Part shown: positions 9,479-20,676 of the stretch, in pieces | Layout of the letters: each line of letters opens with the position of its first letter | Numbering within the stretch: position 1 is the stretch's first letter | NCBI RefSeq assembly: GCF_027922365.1 | Contig: NZ_BSFN01000009.1 | Location: 1 to 64,000, forward strand | Length of the DNA: 64,000 bases | Origin: Pseudomonas turukhanskensis | GTDB taxonomy: Bacteria > Pseudomonadota > Gammaproteobacteria > Pseudomonadales > Pseudomonadaceae | Direction: 5' to 3' | Position numbers and translations under genes: made by a program | The notes under the pieces: model-generated | Database searches by the model: none | Told to the model about the DNA's origin: nothing | Seen by the model: the letters and a program-made list of their open reading frames with translations, nothing else

Positions 9479-10762
9479 ATGGCACACACTCCTTATCCGC
9501 AGTCTTACTACGCCGCGTCGGCTAATGCCGTTCCCGCCAGACCCGAATTGGTCGGCGACGTAGAAACCGATGTCTGTGTTGTGGGTGCTGGTTACACCGG
9601 CCTTTCCACCGCTCTCTTCCTGCTGGAAAACGGCTTCAAGGTCACCATCGTCGAAGCAGCCAAGGTCGGCTTCGGCGCATCCGGCCGTAACGGCGGCCAG
9701 ATCGTAAATAGCTATAGCCGCGATATCGACGTCATCGAGCGCACCGTTGGCCCGAAGCAAGCACAGCTGCTTGGCCAAATGGCATTTGAGGGCGGTCGCA
9801 TCATTCGCGAGCGCATCGCCACCTACAATATTCAGTGCGACCTGAAGGATGGCGGCGTATTCGCCGCCATCACCAAAAAGCAGATGGGCCACCTGGAGTC
9901 GCAAAAGAAGCTCTGGGAGCGCTATGGCCATACCCAACTTGAGTTGATGGACAGCAAGCGCATCCGCGAAGTGGTCAACACCGAGAACTACATCGGCGGC
10001 ATGCTCGACATGAGTGGCGGCCATATTCATCCATTGAACCTTGCACTGGGCGAAGCCGCAGCTGTCGAGTCCATGGGTGGCATTATCTACGAACAAACTC
10101 CCGCTACTCGCATCGAGCGCGGCGCCAATCCTGTAGTACACACGCCGCAAGGCCGGGTGAAAGCCAAGTTTGTGGTCGTCGCGGGCAATGCTTATCTGGG
10201 CAATCTGATTCCAGAGCTGGCGGCCAAGTCGATGCCATGCGGCACTCAGGTGATCACTACCGAACCGCTGAGCGATGAAGTCGCCGCCAGCCTGCTGCCA
10301 CAAGACTACTGCGTGGAAGACTGCAACTATCTGCTCGACTACTACCGCCTCAGTGGCGACAAGCGCCTGATTTTCGGCGGCGGCGTTGTATACGGCGCCC
10401 GGGACCCGGCCAACATCGAAGCCATTATTCGTCCAAAGCTGGTGAAAACCTTCCCGCAGCTGAAAAACGTGAAGATCGACTACGCGTGGACCGGTAACTT
10501 CCTTCTGACCCTGTCTCGCCTCCCTCAGGTTGGCCGGCTTGGCGACAACATCTACTACTCGCAAGGGTGCAGCGGCCACGGCGTTACCTACACCCACTTG
10601 GCGGGTAAGATTCTGGCCGAATCCCTGCGTGGCCAAGCTGAACGTTTCGATGCATTTGCTGGCTTGCCGCACTACCCGTTCCCTGGCGGCCACCTGATGC
10701 GCGTGCCCTTCACCGCCATGGGCGCCTGGTATTACAGCCTGCGCGACAAGCTAGGCTTCTAA
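9479..10762 (+). CDS. FAD-dependent oxidoreductase, gamma-glutamylputrescine oxidase-like
   Basis: 427 residues of the DAO (D-amino-acid oxidase-like) flavoprotein family. The Rossmann FAD motif VVGAGYTGLSTALFLLENG is near residue 35, followed by GFGASGRNGGQI, the signature seen in PuuB/OrdL-type enzymes that oxidise gamma-glutamylputrescine or similar amines to aldehydes. The C-terminal SQGCSGHGVTYTHLAGK matches the second flavin-contacting segment. No puuA, puuC or puuD is adjacent, so the substrate is inferred from family resemblance only. It stands alone, 184 bp from tRNA-Val, and ends at a strong terminator. Confidence 0.88.
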   Translation: MAHTPYPQSYYAASANAVPARPELVGDVETDVCVVGAGYTGLSTALFLLENGFKVTIVEAAKVGFGASGRNGGQIVNSYSRDIDVIERTVGPKQAQLLGQMAFEGGRIIRERIATYNIQCDLKDGGVFAAITKKQMGHLESQKKLWERYGHTQLELMDSKRIREVVNTENYIGGMLDMSGGHIHPLNLALGEAAAVESMGGIIYEQTPATRIERGANPVVHTPQGRVKAKFVVVAGNAYLGNLIPELAAKSMPCGTQVITTEPLSDEVAASLLPQDYCVEDCNYLLDYYRLSGDKRLIFGGGVVYGARDPANIEAIIRPKLVKTFPQLKNVKIDYAWTGNFLLTLSRLPQVGRLGDNIYYSQGCSGHGVTYTHLAGKILAESLRGQAERFDAFAGLPHYPFPGGHLMRVPFTAMGAWYYSLRDKLGF

Positions 10763-10779
10763 CGCCCAACGCAAACATG

Positions 10780-10808
10780 AAAACGGCGCCTCCAGGGCGC
10801 CGTTTTTA
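10780..10808 (+). terminator. Rho-independent terminator (oxidase gene)
   Basis: AAAACGGCGCC-TCCAG-GGCGCCGTTTTTA: an 11-bp stem with a T-run on the right and an A-run on the left. It can serve both the plus-strand oxidase and the convergent lipoprotein gene. Confidence 0.88.
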
Positions 10809-10815
10809 TTTGCAG

Positions 10816-11496
10816 CTAATAATGTGTGCCGCGCTCAAGCGCTTCTCTAGCATTGCTGGCAGCCAGTGTCTGGCCAGCCTGCTCGAGCTGCGCAACAGCG
10901 CTTAACCAGCGTTGCCGATCAACGTTCGACGGCAGTTGCGCTGGCGCCTGAATCAGAACGGCCCAATTGCCTAGCGCGTCCCACGCCGACTGGAAATCCT
11001 TGAAGGTCATAATCAGACGGCGATTCATCCCCGATCGCAGCAGCAAACGCTGCTTCACCCGGTCGTAACCCACGACGACTGCGTAGTGGGGCGACGATAC
11101 AAGGCTGCCATCATCCAGCCGGACCAACACGGGGTAACCCGCCGAGACCTGCTCTAACACATCCGCCAATCGCGAAGGTAGCGGATAAACCAGCAGACCA
11201 TGTTCGTTAACCAGACGAGTGAGGTTCTTCTCGATCAGCGCCTCCTGACCTGGCAGACGCATTTTTTTGGCAACCAGGCCCGGCGTAGTCACCACATCCT
11301 GCTGGGACAACATCACCGCCACCGCCCCCGGCGCCCCCTCGAAGGCTGTCTCTGCAAAAAACGGCACGCCGTTCAACTCGACACGCTCCGGCAAGGCGCG
11401 CACTTCGGGCGCGACTACAACCTGCGAAGAACAACCAGCTACGAGCAGCAACATACCGCCAGCCAGCAGTAACGATCGAATTCTCGACACCTGCAA
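10816..11496 (-). CDS. Lipoprotein with catalytically dead peptidase C39-like domain
   Basis: 226 residues. A lipoprotein signal peptide ends in LLLVAGCSS, with the lipidated cysteine at 22 and Ser at +2, so outer-membrane sorting is expected. Residues about 43-180 look like the C39 family of papain-fold peptidases: NGVPFF at the start, then FEGAPGAVAVML where active relatives have a catalytic Cys (CGPAAL-type), and SPHYAVVVGYD holding the conserved His (about 137). The catalytic Cys position is Gly54, so it should not cut peptides. It could bind peptides or act as a scaffold. It is convergent with the oxidase gene and upstream, on the same strand, of oprF with a terminator between. The C39 assignment is by pattern only. 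Confidence 0.8.
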   Translation of the reverse strand: MQVSRIRSLLLAGGMLLLVAGCSSQVVVAPEVRALPERVELNGVPFFAETAFEGAPGAVAVMLSQQDVVTTPGLVAKKMRLPGQEALIEKNLTRLVNEHGLLVYPLPSRLADVLEQVSAGYPVLVRLDDGSLVSSPHYAVVVGYDRVKQRLLLRSGMNRRLIMTFKDFQSAWDALGNWAVLIQAPAQLPSNVDRQRWLSAVAQLEQAGQTLAASNAREALERGTHY

Positions 11497-11568
11497 ATGC
11501 TCCCGATTAATTCAAGACAGGCCCGAATCATACATGGGCGACTTCAGACAAAACTTTATTCCAGGCAA

Positions 11569-11598
11569 AGAAAAGCCCGACCTAAGCCGGGCTTTTCT
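11569..11598 (-). terminator. Rho-independent terminator of oprF
   Basis: Stem AAAAGCCCG/CGGGCTTTT around a 7-nt loop just after the oprF stop codon; the minus strand ends the hairpin in a T-run. Confidence 0.88.
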
Positions 11599-11613
11599 GA
11601 AACACCGCGCTAA

Positions 11614-12651
11614 TTACTTAGCTTGGGCTTCTACTTCAGCTTCTACGCGACGGTTTACAGCGCGGCCAGCTTCGGTAGCGTTATCCGCAACCGGCTTGGA
11701 CTCGCCGTAGCCAACAGCGTTAACACGCTCGCCACCTACACCGTACTGGTTAACCAGAACTTCACGAACGGCGTTAGCACGACGCTCGGACAGTTTTTGG
11801 TTGTAAGCGTCAGTACCAACGGAGTCGGTGTGACCTTCAACAGTGGTGGAAGTCGCTGGGTACTGCTTCATGAAGTCAGCCAGGTTTTTGATATCGCCAT
11901 AGCTTTCTTCTTTGACTTTCGATTTGTCGAAGTCGAATTTCACGTCCAGTTCAACGCGAACTACTTCAGCAACAGCTGGGCAGCCGTCAGCGTCAACAGT
12001 TACGTTGGCAGCGGTGCCTGGGCACTTGTCGACGTTATCGCAAACGCCGTCGTTGTCGCTGTCGGAGCAAACTTCTGGAGCAGCAGCTGCAGCTACAGGC
12101 TCAGCAGCTTTTTTGCCGCCGCCGAAGTTAACGCCGATACCAACGCTTGGCGCCCACTCGGTGTCGCCTTGGTCGATGTTGTATTGGGCTTCAACACCAG
12201 CACGGGCGTAGAAGTTTTCGGTGAAGTAAACCTTGGCACCGCCGCCAACGTTGGCGAAAGTGGAGCCGTTACGGCCGCCGCTGCCGTTCTGACCAATGCT
12301 CTGGTCCGAGAAACCGGCGGAAACGTACGGACGAACTACGTCGCCTGGAGCGTTGAAGTGGTACAGCGCGTCCAGAGCGGTGTTCGAGCCTTTGATGTTA
12401 CGGCCGTCATCGCTACGAGCGTTGTGGACTTCGTCGTAACCCAGACGCAGTTCAACGTCGTCGGTCAGGAAGTAGCCAACCGAACCGCCGAACAGGTTGC
12501 CGTTGTTTTTGAAATCACGAGCGCTGTCGAACATTTCTTTCTTGGCGAAGCCTTCGACTTCTACTGCACCTTGGCCTTGGGCCAACGCCTGAAGAGAGGA
12601 AGCAGCGATCAGCGAGCCGATAACAACGCCTAAGGTGTTTTTAAATTTCAT
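11614..12651 (-). CDS. oprF: Major outer-membrane porin OprF
   Basis: 345 residues from MKFKNTLG (12651), the conserved start; the open frame extends to 12708 without a good reason to begin there. OprF is the most abundant outer-membrane protein of Pseudomonas: an 8-strand N-terminal barrel, a linker, and a peptidoglycan-binding OmpA domain; it links outer membrane and wall and allows slow diffusion. The signal peptide ends SLQALA. The linker is a thrombospondin-3-like acidic segment (DSDNDGVCDNVDKCPG) with four cysteines. The OmpA domain begins at about FDFDKSKVKEESY and includes VEGHTDSVGTDAYNQKLSERRA. The sigX gene lies just upstream on the same strand, as in P. aeruginosa where SigX drives part of oprF transcription. 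Confidence 0.98.
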   Translation of the reverse strand: MKFKNTLGVVIGSLIAASSLQALAQGQGAVEVEGFAKKEMFDSARDFKNNGNLFGGSVGYFLTDDVELRLGYDEVHNARSDDGRNIKGSNTALDALYHFNAPGDVVRPYVSAGFSDQSIGQNGSGGRNGSTFANVGGGAKVYFTENFYARAGVEAQYNIDQGDTEWAPSVGIGVNFGGGKKAAEPVAAAAAPEVCSDSDNDGVCDNVDKCPGTAANVTVDADGCPAVAEVVRVELDVKFDFDKSKVKEESYGDIKNLADFMKQYPATSTTVEGHTDSVGTDAYNQKLSERRANAVREVLVNQYGVGGERVNAVGYGESKPVADNATEAGRAVNRRVEAEVEAQAK

Positions 12652-12758
12652 CCGTAAATCCCTATCTTGGTGGTCAGTAAGTTGTCTGACAAACGCAAGA
12701 CAACTCAAGCGGTGATTCTATCAGGAATCACCTGGTCGGTTAGAGGTATTTCACCCAA

Positions 12759-13349
12759 CTAAGTTTCGGCAACTCCCGAAAATTTTTCCCGCAAACGATC
12801 AAGCGCCCGTTTATATCGCATCTTGGTTGCACTCAGCCCCATGTGCATGATGTCGGCGATCTCCTGAAACTCCAGTTCTGCGACAAATCGCAGCACCAGA
12901 ATCTCCCGATCAATCGGGTTCACATGCACCAGCCACCGATCAAGACCGCCAGGTTCCTGGGCTACAGGGGTCTTTTCTTCGGAAGCCTCCTCCAAAGGAT
13001 CCAAACTAAGCGCATCCAACAGACGTCTTTTCCGACGTTCTTTGCGGTATTGGGTAATGCATTCGTTGTAGGTAATGCTGTAAAGCCAAGTCTTGAACTT
13101 TGACTTGCCTTCGAAATTCTTCAAGCCATATAAAACTTTTAACATTACTTCTTGACAGACGTCGTCGGCGTCTCGGTCGTTTCCAAGATAACGCGCACAT
13201 ACGTTAAACAAGGTTCGCTGGTAACGCCGCATTAGCTCCTCATATGCCCGCGTTATGTGGAACAACTCCACATGCGCACGCGCCACCAGCTCTTCATCCG
13301 AGAGCTCGCGGGGGTCATAACGGGAAGATAACGATTGAGCTTTATTCAA
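12759..13349 (-). CDS. sigX: ECF sigma factor SigX
   Basis: 196 residues of the extracytoplasmic-function sigma-70 group. Region 2 is clear at about 35-105 (NDRDADDVCQEVMLKVLYGL, then FKTWLYSITYNECITQYRKE), and region 4 lies near the C-terminus (LVLRFVAELEFQEIADIMHMGLSATKMRYKRA). In P. aeruginosa SigX controls oprF, fatty-acid synthesis and envelope stress genes. There is no classical anti-sigma gene beside it; the upstream neighbour is cmpX, a mechanosensitive-type channel proposed to be linked to SigX activity. The oprF ATG lies about 107 nt downstream, enough for a SigX promoter, though I could not pick one out with confidence. Confidence 0.96.
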   Translation of the reverse strand: MNKAQSLSSRYDPRELSDEELVARAHVELFHITRAYEELMRRYQRTLFNVCARYLGNDRDADDVCQEVMLKVLYGLKNFEGKSKFKTWLYSITYNECITQYRKERRKRRLLDALSLDPLEEASEEKTPVAQEPGGLDRWLVHVNPIDREILVLRFVAELEFQEIADIMHMGLSATKMRYKRALDRLREKFSGVAET

Positions 13350-13442
13350 AACGAGTCGGGCCGGCAGTCTGGTGAATAGCCGCCAAAACCCTGAACCTCA
13401 GGCAGTCCAAGATGGCGGCATACATTAGCAGGGATTGGCGTG

Positions 13443-14267
13443 TTAGCGGCTGCTCACCCGTTGCTCGAGAATCTCGCGGTTGGACAGCGAAACCAGCTCG
13501 CCCTCATCGGTCAGCAGGGTCGTTTTCACGGTGCCGATTTCTTCGATCTGCCCTTCGACGTCGCCCACTTTCAGTTGCTGCCCAACTTCATACAGCTCGC
13601 GCACATAGATTCCGGCAAGAATCTGGGCGGCAATGTCGCGACTGCCAAGGCCCAGCGCCAACGCTACCGCCAGGCCAACGGAGATCAGCACAATGGCAAT
13701 CACGTTGTTGAGCAGGTCGGTTTTGACTTCCAGTTGGCCGATGGCAACCGAGATACTGAGAATGATCACCAGGCCCTGTGCGATGCGGCCCAAGCCGTTG
13801 GCGTAATCCAGACCAACGCCGTCGGCTGCGCTGCGCACCAGGCCGCTGACCAGTTGGGCCAGCAGCACGCCAATCACCAGCACCATGGCGGCACCGAATA
13901 CTTTCGGCAGGTACAGTGCCAGCACATCAAGGGTGGCAGAAACGCGCTGCAGGCCCAGCGATTCGGCCGCTGATACCAGAAATACCAGCAGCACAAACCA
14001 ATAGACGATCTTGCCAATCAGCGCCGAGACCGGCACCTGAATACCCGCACGGGCGATCAATTTGGTCAGGCCCGTGCCCGCCATCAGACGATCCAGGCCA
14101 ACCTTGCCGAGCAACTTCGACAACAGGGTATCGAGCAGCTTGGCTACGACAAAACCCAGCAGAACCAGAATCAGCGCCACAAACAGGTTAGGGATGAACA
14201 CTGCAACCTTGGTCCACAGCGCAGCCATTGCCTCTTTCAGGCTTTGGGTCCAGAGATCGAGTTCCAT
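13443..14267 (-). CDS. cmpX: Mechanosensitive-channel-like membrane protein CmpX
   Basis: 274 residues with several hydrophobic helices (about 22-45, 82-103, 125-150 and 165-215) followed by a soluble beta domain, GLGSRDIAAQILAGIYVREL then VGQQLKVGDVEGQIEEIGTV, which matches the pore-lining helix and beta domain of MscS-type proteins. CmpX is a cytoplasmic-membrane protein whose loss activates SigX in P. aeruginosa. It is the third gene of the cmaX-crfX-cmpX-sigX arrangement; only 2 nt separate it from crfX, while 93 nt separate it from sigX, so sigX may have its own promoter too. Confidence 0.95.
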   Translation of the reverse strand: MELDLWTQSLKEAMAALWTKVAVFIPNLFVALILVLLGFVVAKLLDTLLSKLLGKVGLDRLMAGTGLTKLIARAGIQVPVSALIGKIVYWFVLLVFLVSAAESLGLQRVSATLDVLALYLPKVFGAAMVLVIGVLLAQLVSGLVRSAADGVGLDYANGLGRIAQGLVIILSISVAIGQLEVKTDLLNNVIAIVLISVGLAVALALGLGSRDIAAQILAGIYVRELYEVGQQLKVGDVEGQIEEIGTVKTTLLTDEGELVSLSNREILEQRVSSR

Positions 14268-14269
14268 GT

Positions 14270-14515
14270 TCAGTCAGCCTTATTGGTCGTACGAGCGGAA
14301 GAGGTGCGGCGAGATACCGGCGTTACGTGGTCGGAGCCGTTATTGATGGCGATCATCAGCGCTTCGACGCAGCGCCCCATCAAGCCGAAGAGATCGCCGG
14401 CGCCCACCTGCCGGTTGGCGGTTTTCAGTACGCGGCCCAGGGTGGCGTCATCGTCGTGGCTGGTGGCCGACGACTTGAGCAAGTCTCGCAGGGATTGTTC
14501 GAATGGATCGTGCAT
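14270..14515 (-). CDS. crfX: CrfX small cytoplasmic protein
   Basis: 81 residues from the ATG at 14515; GAGG six bases upstream supports this over the GTG at 14521. Small and mixed-charge, with no signal peptide or membrane segment. The name rests on position: between cmaX and cmpX upstream of sigX, the place crfX holds in pseudomonads. Its biochemical function is unknown; it has been discussed as part of the SigX/CmpX response to osmotic and envelope stress. Confidence 0.85.
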   Translation of the reverse strand: MHDPFEQSLRDLLKSSATSHDDDATLGRVLKTANRQVGAGDLFGLMGRCVEALMIAINNGSDHVTPVSRRTSSARTTNKAD

Positions 14516-14568
14516 GCGCACCTCAGGATTTCTCAGGGCTAGACGCGGCGTATTTTTGCCAAGTCACA

Positions 14569-15564
14569 TCAAACCCAACGCAATCGACGAAAAAGCCACC
14601 ATTGTCCCAGCGCGACGCCTGCCATAAGCAGACACGCCACCATGAACCCGTAGGGGCTTTCAGAGCCCGGAATACCGCCGACATTGATGCCCAGCAGCCC
14701 GGTCAGAAAGCTCATCGGCAGAAAAATACCGGTAACGATGCCGAAGCGATACATGGTGCGGTTCATTCGCTCGCTCATGCGCCGGCTTTCGGTTTCCAGC
14801 ACCAGCCCGACCCGCTCGCGAATCAGCTCAAGCTCTTCCAGGTAACGGGTCAGGCGGTTATTCAGCTCATTCCAGTAGTCGGCATCGTCATCGGCAAACC
14901 ACGAGAGCTTACTTCGTGTGAGCAGCCCGAAAATATCGCGCTGTGGCGCCAGAAACCGCCGCAAGCCGGCAGCGCGACGGCGGATATGCAGCATCTGCCC
15001 ATGCTCGGGCGTAAAGCGCTCATCGGCATCGGCCTGCTCTTCCTGTGCATCGACCAGATCAGACAAGTCGCTCACCAATGCATCCACCTTGCCGGTCATA
15101 TGCTGAGCCAGATACAGCATCAGTTCAGACGCAGTTTTCGGCCCCTTCCCTGCTTCCAGCTCGGCGATCAGGTCTTCGGTGGCGTGAAGCGGCCGCAGGC
15201 GCAGCGAAATCACCCGCTGGGCAGCGGCAAAGATACGCACCGACACCATGTCTTCCGGCTCGGCGCCCGGATTAAGGTTCACGCCACGAAGAAACAACAG
15301 CAGCTCTTCATTGGGCAGCGGCAACAAACGCGGGCGGGTGTTCTCTTCCAGCAGCAGGTCGCAGCTGAATTCGTTCAAGCCGCTGCCATCACGCAGCCAG
15401 GCATGGGTTTGCGGATGACCACGGTCCCAGTGAAGCCACAGGCTTTCCTGCGGTTGCAGCGCACACTCATCGATTTGCTGACGGGTAACCGAGCGCGCAC
15501 CGCCCTCGCCGTCCAACACATAGGCGTGGACCAGGCCCCACTGCGCGTTGTCTTCTTCGTGCAT
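14569..15564 (-). CDS. cmaX: CorA/ZntB-family metal transporter CmaX
   Basis: 331 residues. A long soluble helical domain is followed by two C-terminal membrane helices (about 268-290 and 302-322) with the loop LLGINVGGIPG between them. That loop replaces the canonical GMN of CorA Mg2+ channels with GIN, as seen in ZntB-type zinc transporters. Expected to form a pentameric channel in the inner membrane; the ion is inferred. It begins 12 nt after the rraA terminator, so it should have its own promoter or depend on readthrough. It leads the cmaX-crfX-cmpX-sigX run. Confidence 0.93.
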   Translation of the reverse strand: MHEEDNAQWGLVHAYVLDGEGGARSVTRQQIDECALQPQESLWLHWDRGHPQTHAWLRDGSGLNEFSCDLLLEENTRPRLLPLPNEELLLFLRGVNLNPGAEPEDMVSVRIFAAAQRVISLRLRPLHATEDLIAELEAGKGPKTASELMLYLAQHMTGKVDALVSDLSDLVDAQEEQADADERFTPEHGQMLHIRRRAAGLRRFLAPQRDIFGLLTRSKLSWFADDDADYWNELNNRLTRYLEELELIRERVGLVLETESRRMSERMNRTMYRFGIVTGIFLPMSFLTGLLGINVGGIPGSESPYGFMVACLLMAGVALGQWWLFRRLRWV

Positions 15565-15579
15565 TCCCTATCCCTTAAC

Positions 15580-15604
15580 AAAAAACCCGGCTTTCACCGG
15601 GTTT
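15580..15604 (-). terminator. Rho-independent terminator of rraA
   Basis: Minus strand AAACCCGG-TGAAAG-CCGGGTTTTTT, just after the rraA stop and only 16 nt before the cmaX start. Confidence 0.85.
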
Positions 15605-15610
15605 CGAGCC

Positions 15611-16099
15611 TTAAGCCGGCATCTTCAAGGCTTGCGGCGAAATGATGATGCCGTTGTTGTCGGCATACACGAACTCGCCCGGGCGGAAGGTTACGCCACC
15701 GAAGGTCACCGCTACGTTAAGGTCGCCGATACCGCGCTTTTCGGTTTTCATCGGGTGGCTGGCCAGGGCCTGTACGCCCAACTCGGTTTGCGCAATAACG
15801 TCCACGTCACGGATGCAACCGTAGATCACCAACCCTTCCCAGCCATTTTTGGCGGCTTTCTCGGCCAGCATGTCGCCAAGCACCGCACGGCGTAGCGAGC
15901 CGCCCGCGTCCACCACCAGCACCTTGCCTTTGCCGGGCAGGTCAACCTGCTCTTTGACCAGCGAGTTGTCCTCGAAGCATTTGATGGTGACGATCTCACC
16001 GCCAAACGAATCGCGGCCGCCAAAGTTGCTGAACATTGGTTCGACTACCTGCACCAGTTCAGGGTAGGCGTCGCACAAATCGGGAGTGACGTATTGCAT
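15611..16099 (-). CDS. rraA: Ribonuclease E activity regulator RraA
   Basis: 162 residues, full length. RraA trimers bind the RNase E C-terminal region and slow mRNA decay. Family motifs seen: [21 protein letters not shown] at the start, [20 protein letters not shown], and the glycine-rich core [20 protein letters not shown]. The fold is shared with HMG/CHA aldolases, and pseudomonad members were once annotated as menG or as 4-hydroxy-4-methyl-2-oxoglutarate aldolase; without neighbouring aromatic-degradation genes RraA is the better name. Confidence 0.95.
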   Translation of the reverse strand: MQYVTPDLCDAYPELVQVVEPMFSNFGGRDSFGGEIVTIKCFEDNSLVKEQVDLPGKGKVLVVDAGGSLRRAVLGDMLAEKAAKNGWEGLVIYGCIRDVDVIAQTELGVQALASHPMKTEKRGIGDLNVAVTFGGVTFRPGEFVYADNNGIIISPQALKMPA

Positions 16100-16167
16100 G
16101 GCAAAACTCCTTGAAAGGTTATGAAAACCGCTCGATCAACGTTCAATACGGCGACATCTTAGCCGTG

Positions 16168-17175
16168 TCACTGTGCTGATGAAACGTCCGGCACGGTCTG
16201 CGCTGCCGGTTCCAACGCCGCCGGCAGGCTCAGGTGGCGCAACCAGTGCTCGGTCAGCGGCCAGACTTCCTCTTGCGCGGGCTTGCTGACCAGCATCTCG
16301 ACATGGCCGAAGTCGTCGCTAAACCCCTGCTTCTTGCCCAGGCAAAGAAAGCGCCGGCGCTCGGAGCCGAACTGCTCCAGCAATTTGCGGCAGCCCCAGG
16401 CGGGGTCCTGAAGGTCGCCATCGGCGCCCACGGCGAGAACGGGTACGTTCACCTCGGCCAGCCCTTTCCACCAATCGTTTTTCTTGCCTTCGCCGAAACG
16501 ACCGAACAGGCCATGCCAGCGCAGGCTCTCGCGGATCAAACCAATCGGTTCGTCTTCGGGGCCGCGCTTGAGGCGTGAGCCGGAAATCACCGAAACGCCC
16601 TTGAGCAACAGGCGTGCGCCCCACTCCACCGGCGGCACTTTCAGCGGCCAGTACACGCGGCTGATCTGACTGCCGAACAACGCCACCGAGGCCACATCGT
16701 CTTCGCGCAGGTAATGCCCGCCGAGCGCGCCGGCCAGGGTAATGCCGCCGAGCGAATGGCCAATCCAGTGCGGCGCCTGGCCGGTCTGCTCGCGCACAAA
16801 AGCGGCGATGGCCGGCAAGTCATAGCGGGCGTAATCAGCCACTGTGTTGTTGCGGTAGTCGAGGTTACGCGGCGACAAGCCGTGACCGCGCATTTCGGCG
16901 ATCCACACGTCAAAACCGGCGCGCGCCAGGTACGGCCCCAGGCCGATGCATTTGGGCGAGTACCAGAAGCGCCGATTGGAAAAACTGCCGGGGATAAGGA
17001 TCACCGGCACGCCGCGGTCTTCACCATGGTTGGCCATGCCCAGACGGGTCAGAGCCAGTTCCACGCTGAAATCGGGACTATTGGAGGGTTTGAGGCGATA
17101 GACGTCCTCGCTGAGGTCGCCGCGAAACTCGGCACTCATCAAGGCTACGGGAAACAGTTCACTGCTACTTTGCAT
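16168..17175 (-). CDS. Alpha/beta hydrolase (putative esterase)
   Basis: 335 residues with an alpha/beta-hydrolase fold. The nucleophile elbow is GHSLGG (WIGHSLGGITLAGALGG), the oxyanion region is VILIPGSFSNRRF, and a late DFGHVEM provides the catalytic His. No signal peptide, so cytoplasmic. The syntenic P. aeruginosa gene between rraA and ppsA has been called estX; I give no symbol because the substrate is unknown. It lies on the same strand as rraA (68-nt gap) but beyond the ppsA terminator. Confidence 0.9.
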   Translation of the reverse strand: MQSSSELFPVALMSAEFRGDLSEDVYRLKPSNSPDFSVELALTRLGMANHGEDRGVPVILIPGSFSNRRFWYSPKCIGLGPYLARAGFDVWIAEMRGHGLSPRNLDYRNNTVADYARYDLPAIAAFVREQTGQAPHWIGHSLGGITLAGALGGHYLREDDVASVALFGSQISRVYWPLKVPPVEWGARLLLKGVSVISGSRLKRGPEDEPIGLIRESLRWHGLFGRFGEGKKNDWWKGLAEVNVPVLAVGADGDLQDPAWGCRKLLEQFGSERRRFLCLGKKQGFSDDFGHVEMLVSKPAQEEVWPLTEHWLRHLSLPAALEPAAQTVPDVSSAQ

Positions 17176-17204
17176 GCGGATCGACTGACAGAAAAAACTT
17201 GCAG

Positions 17205-17234
17205 AAAAAAGGGCGGGAATCGACCCGCCCTTCT
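17205..17234 (-). terminator. Rho-independent terminator of ppsA
   Basis: Minus strand AAGGGCGGG-TCGATT-CCCGCCC followed by TTTTTTC. It sits between the ppsA stop and the esterase gene start. Confidence 0.88.
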
Positions 17235-17276
17235 TTGGTGTTTTTGTCGGGCTTAACGAAGTAAGCCCAACGGACC

Positions 17277-19649
<2,373 letters not shown>

Positions 19650-19831
19650 GGTGATCTCTCCACTAACGGTGTTGGACTAGCTCAGACCCTATTTACTCTC
19701 ACACGGTGCTGCTCAAGTGTGACGGTGGCCTGGCCCTGGAAAATAAGTAACAATGCCAACCGGCATGGCTTCGATCAAAAGGGGGCCTATGATAGCCAAG
19801 AATCATCCTTAGCTTAAGGCCCTCGGTGCAA

Positions 19832-20650
19832 ATGAAACGAACCGCTTTCTTCATCTCCGACGGCACCGGCATCACGGCCGAAACGCTTGGCCAAAGCCTG
19901 CTGGCGCAGTTCGAGAACATCACATTCCACAAGCTCACGCGCCCCTACATCGACACCGTGGAAAAAGCGCGGGCGATGGTACAGCAAATCAACAATGCGG
20001 CTGAGAAAGACGGTGTGCGGCCGATCATTTTCGACACCATCGTCAACCAGGATATCCGTGACATTCTGGCCAAGTCCGATGGCTTCATGATCGACATCTT
20101 CTCGACCTTTCTTGCCCCGCTGGAACAGGAGCTGACCTCGCACTCTTCCTATTCCGTCGGCAAGTCCCATTCCATCAGTCACAACTCCAACTACATGGAG
20201 CGTATCGAGGCCGTTAACTTTGCCCTCGATAACGACGATGGCGCCCGCACGCATTACTACGACAAGGCCGATCTGATTCTGGTCGGCGTGTCGCGCTGCG
20301 GTAAAACCCCCACTTGCCTCTATATGGCACTGCAATATGGCATTCGTGCGGCCAACTATCCGTTGACCGAAGAAGACATGGAGCGCCTGCAACTACCCAA
20401 TGCGCTCAAGCAGTACAAAGACAAACTCTTCGGCCTCACCATCGACCCCGACCGTTTGACCGCCATTCGCAACGAACGCAAGCCCAACAGCCGCTACGCC
20501 AGTTTTGCCCAGTGCGAGTTCGAAGTGCGTGAAGTCGAACAACTGCTGCGTCGGGAAAACATTCCGTACATCAACTCCACCCATTTCTCGGTGGAAGAAA
20601 TCTCCGCCAAGATCCTCGTGGAAAAAGGCGTTGAGCGGCGCCTGAAATAA
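19832..20650 (+). CDS. ppsR: PEP synthase regulatory protein (kinase/pyrophosphorylase)
   Basis: 272 residues from the ATG at 19832 (a GTG six bases earlier is possible). This DUF299 family enzyme phosphorylates PEP synthase on a threonine using ADP and reverses it with phosphate, switching gluconeogenesis off and on. Visible motifs: N-terminal [20 protein letters not shown] and the P-loop [15 protein letters not shown] at about 151-165. Its place beside ppsA, transcribed away from it, is the standard arrangement. LysE follows 26 nt downstream on the same strand and may be co-transcribed. Confidence 0.96.
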   Translation: MKRTAFFISDGTGITAETLGQSLLAQFENITFHKLTRPYIDTVEKARAMVQQINNAAEKDGVRPIIFDTIVNQDIRDILAKSDGFMIDIFSTFLAPLEQELTSHSSYSVGKSHSISHNSNYMERIEAVNFALDNDDGARTHYYDKADLILVGVSRCGKTPTCLYMALQYGIRAANYPLTEEDMERLQLPNALKQYKDKLFGLTIDPDRLTAIRNERKPNSRYASFAQCEFEVREVEQLLRRENIPYINSTHFSVEEISAKILVEKGVERRLK

Positions 20651-20676
20651 CCCCGCCCCGTTAAAGGTACGCCTTC

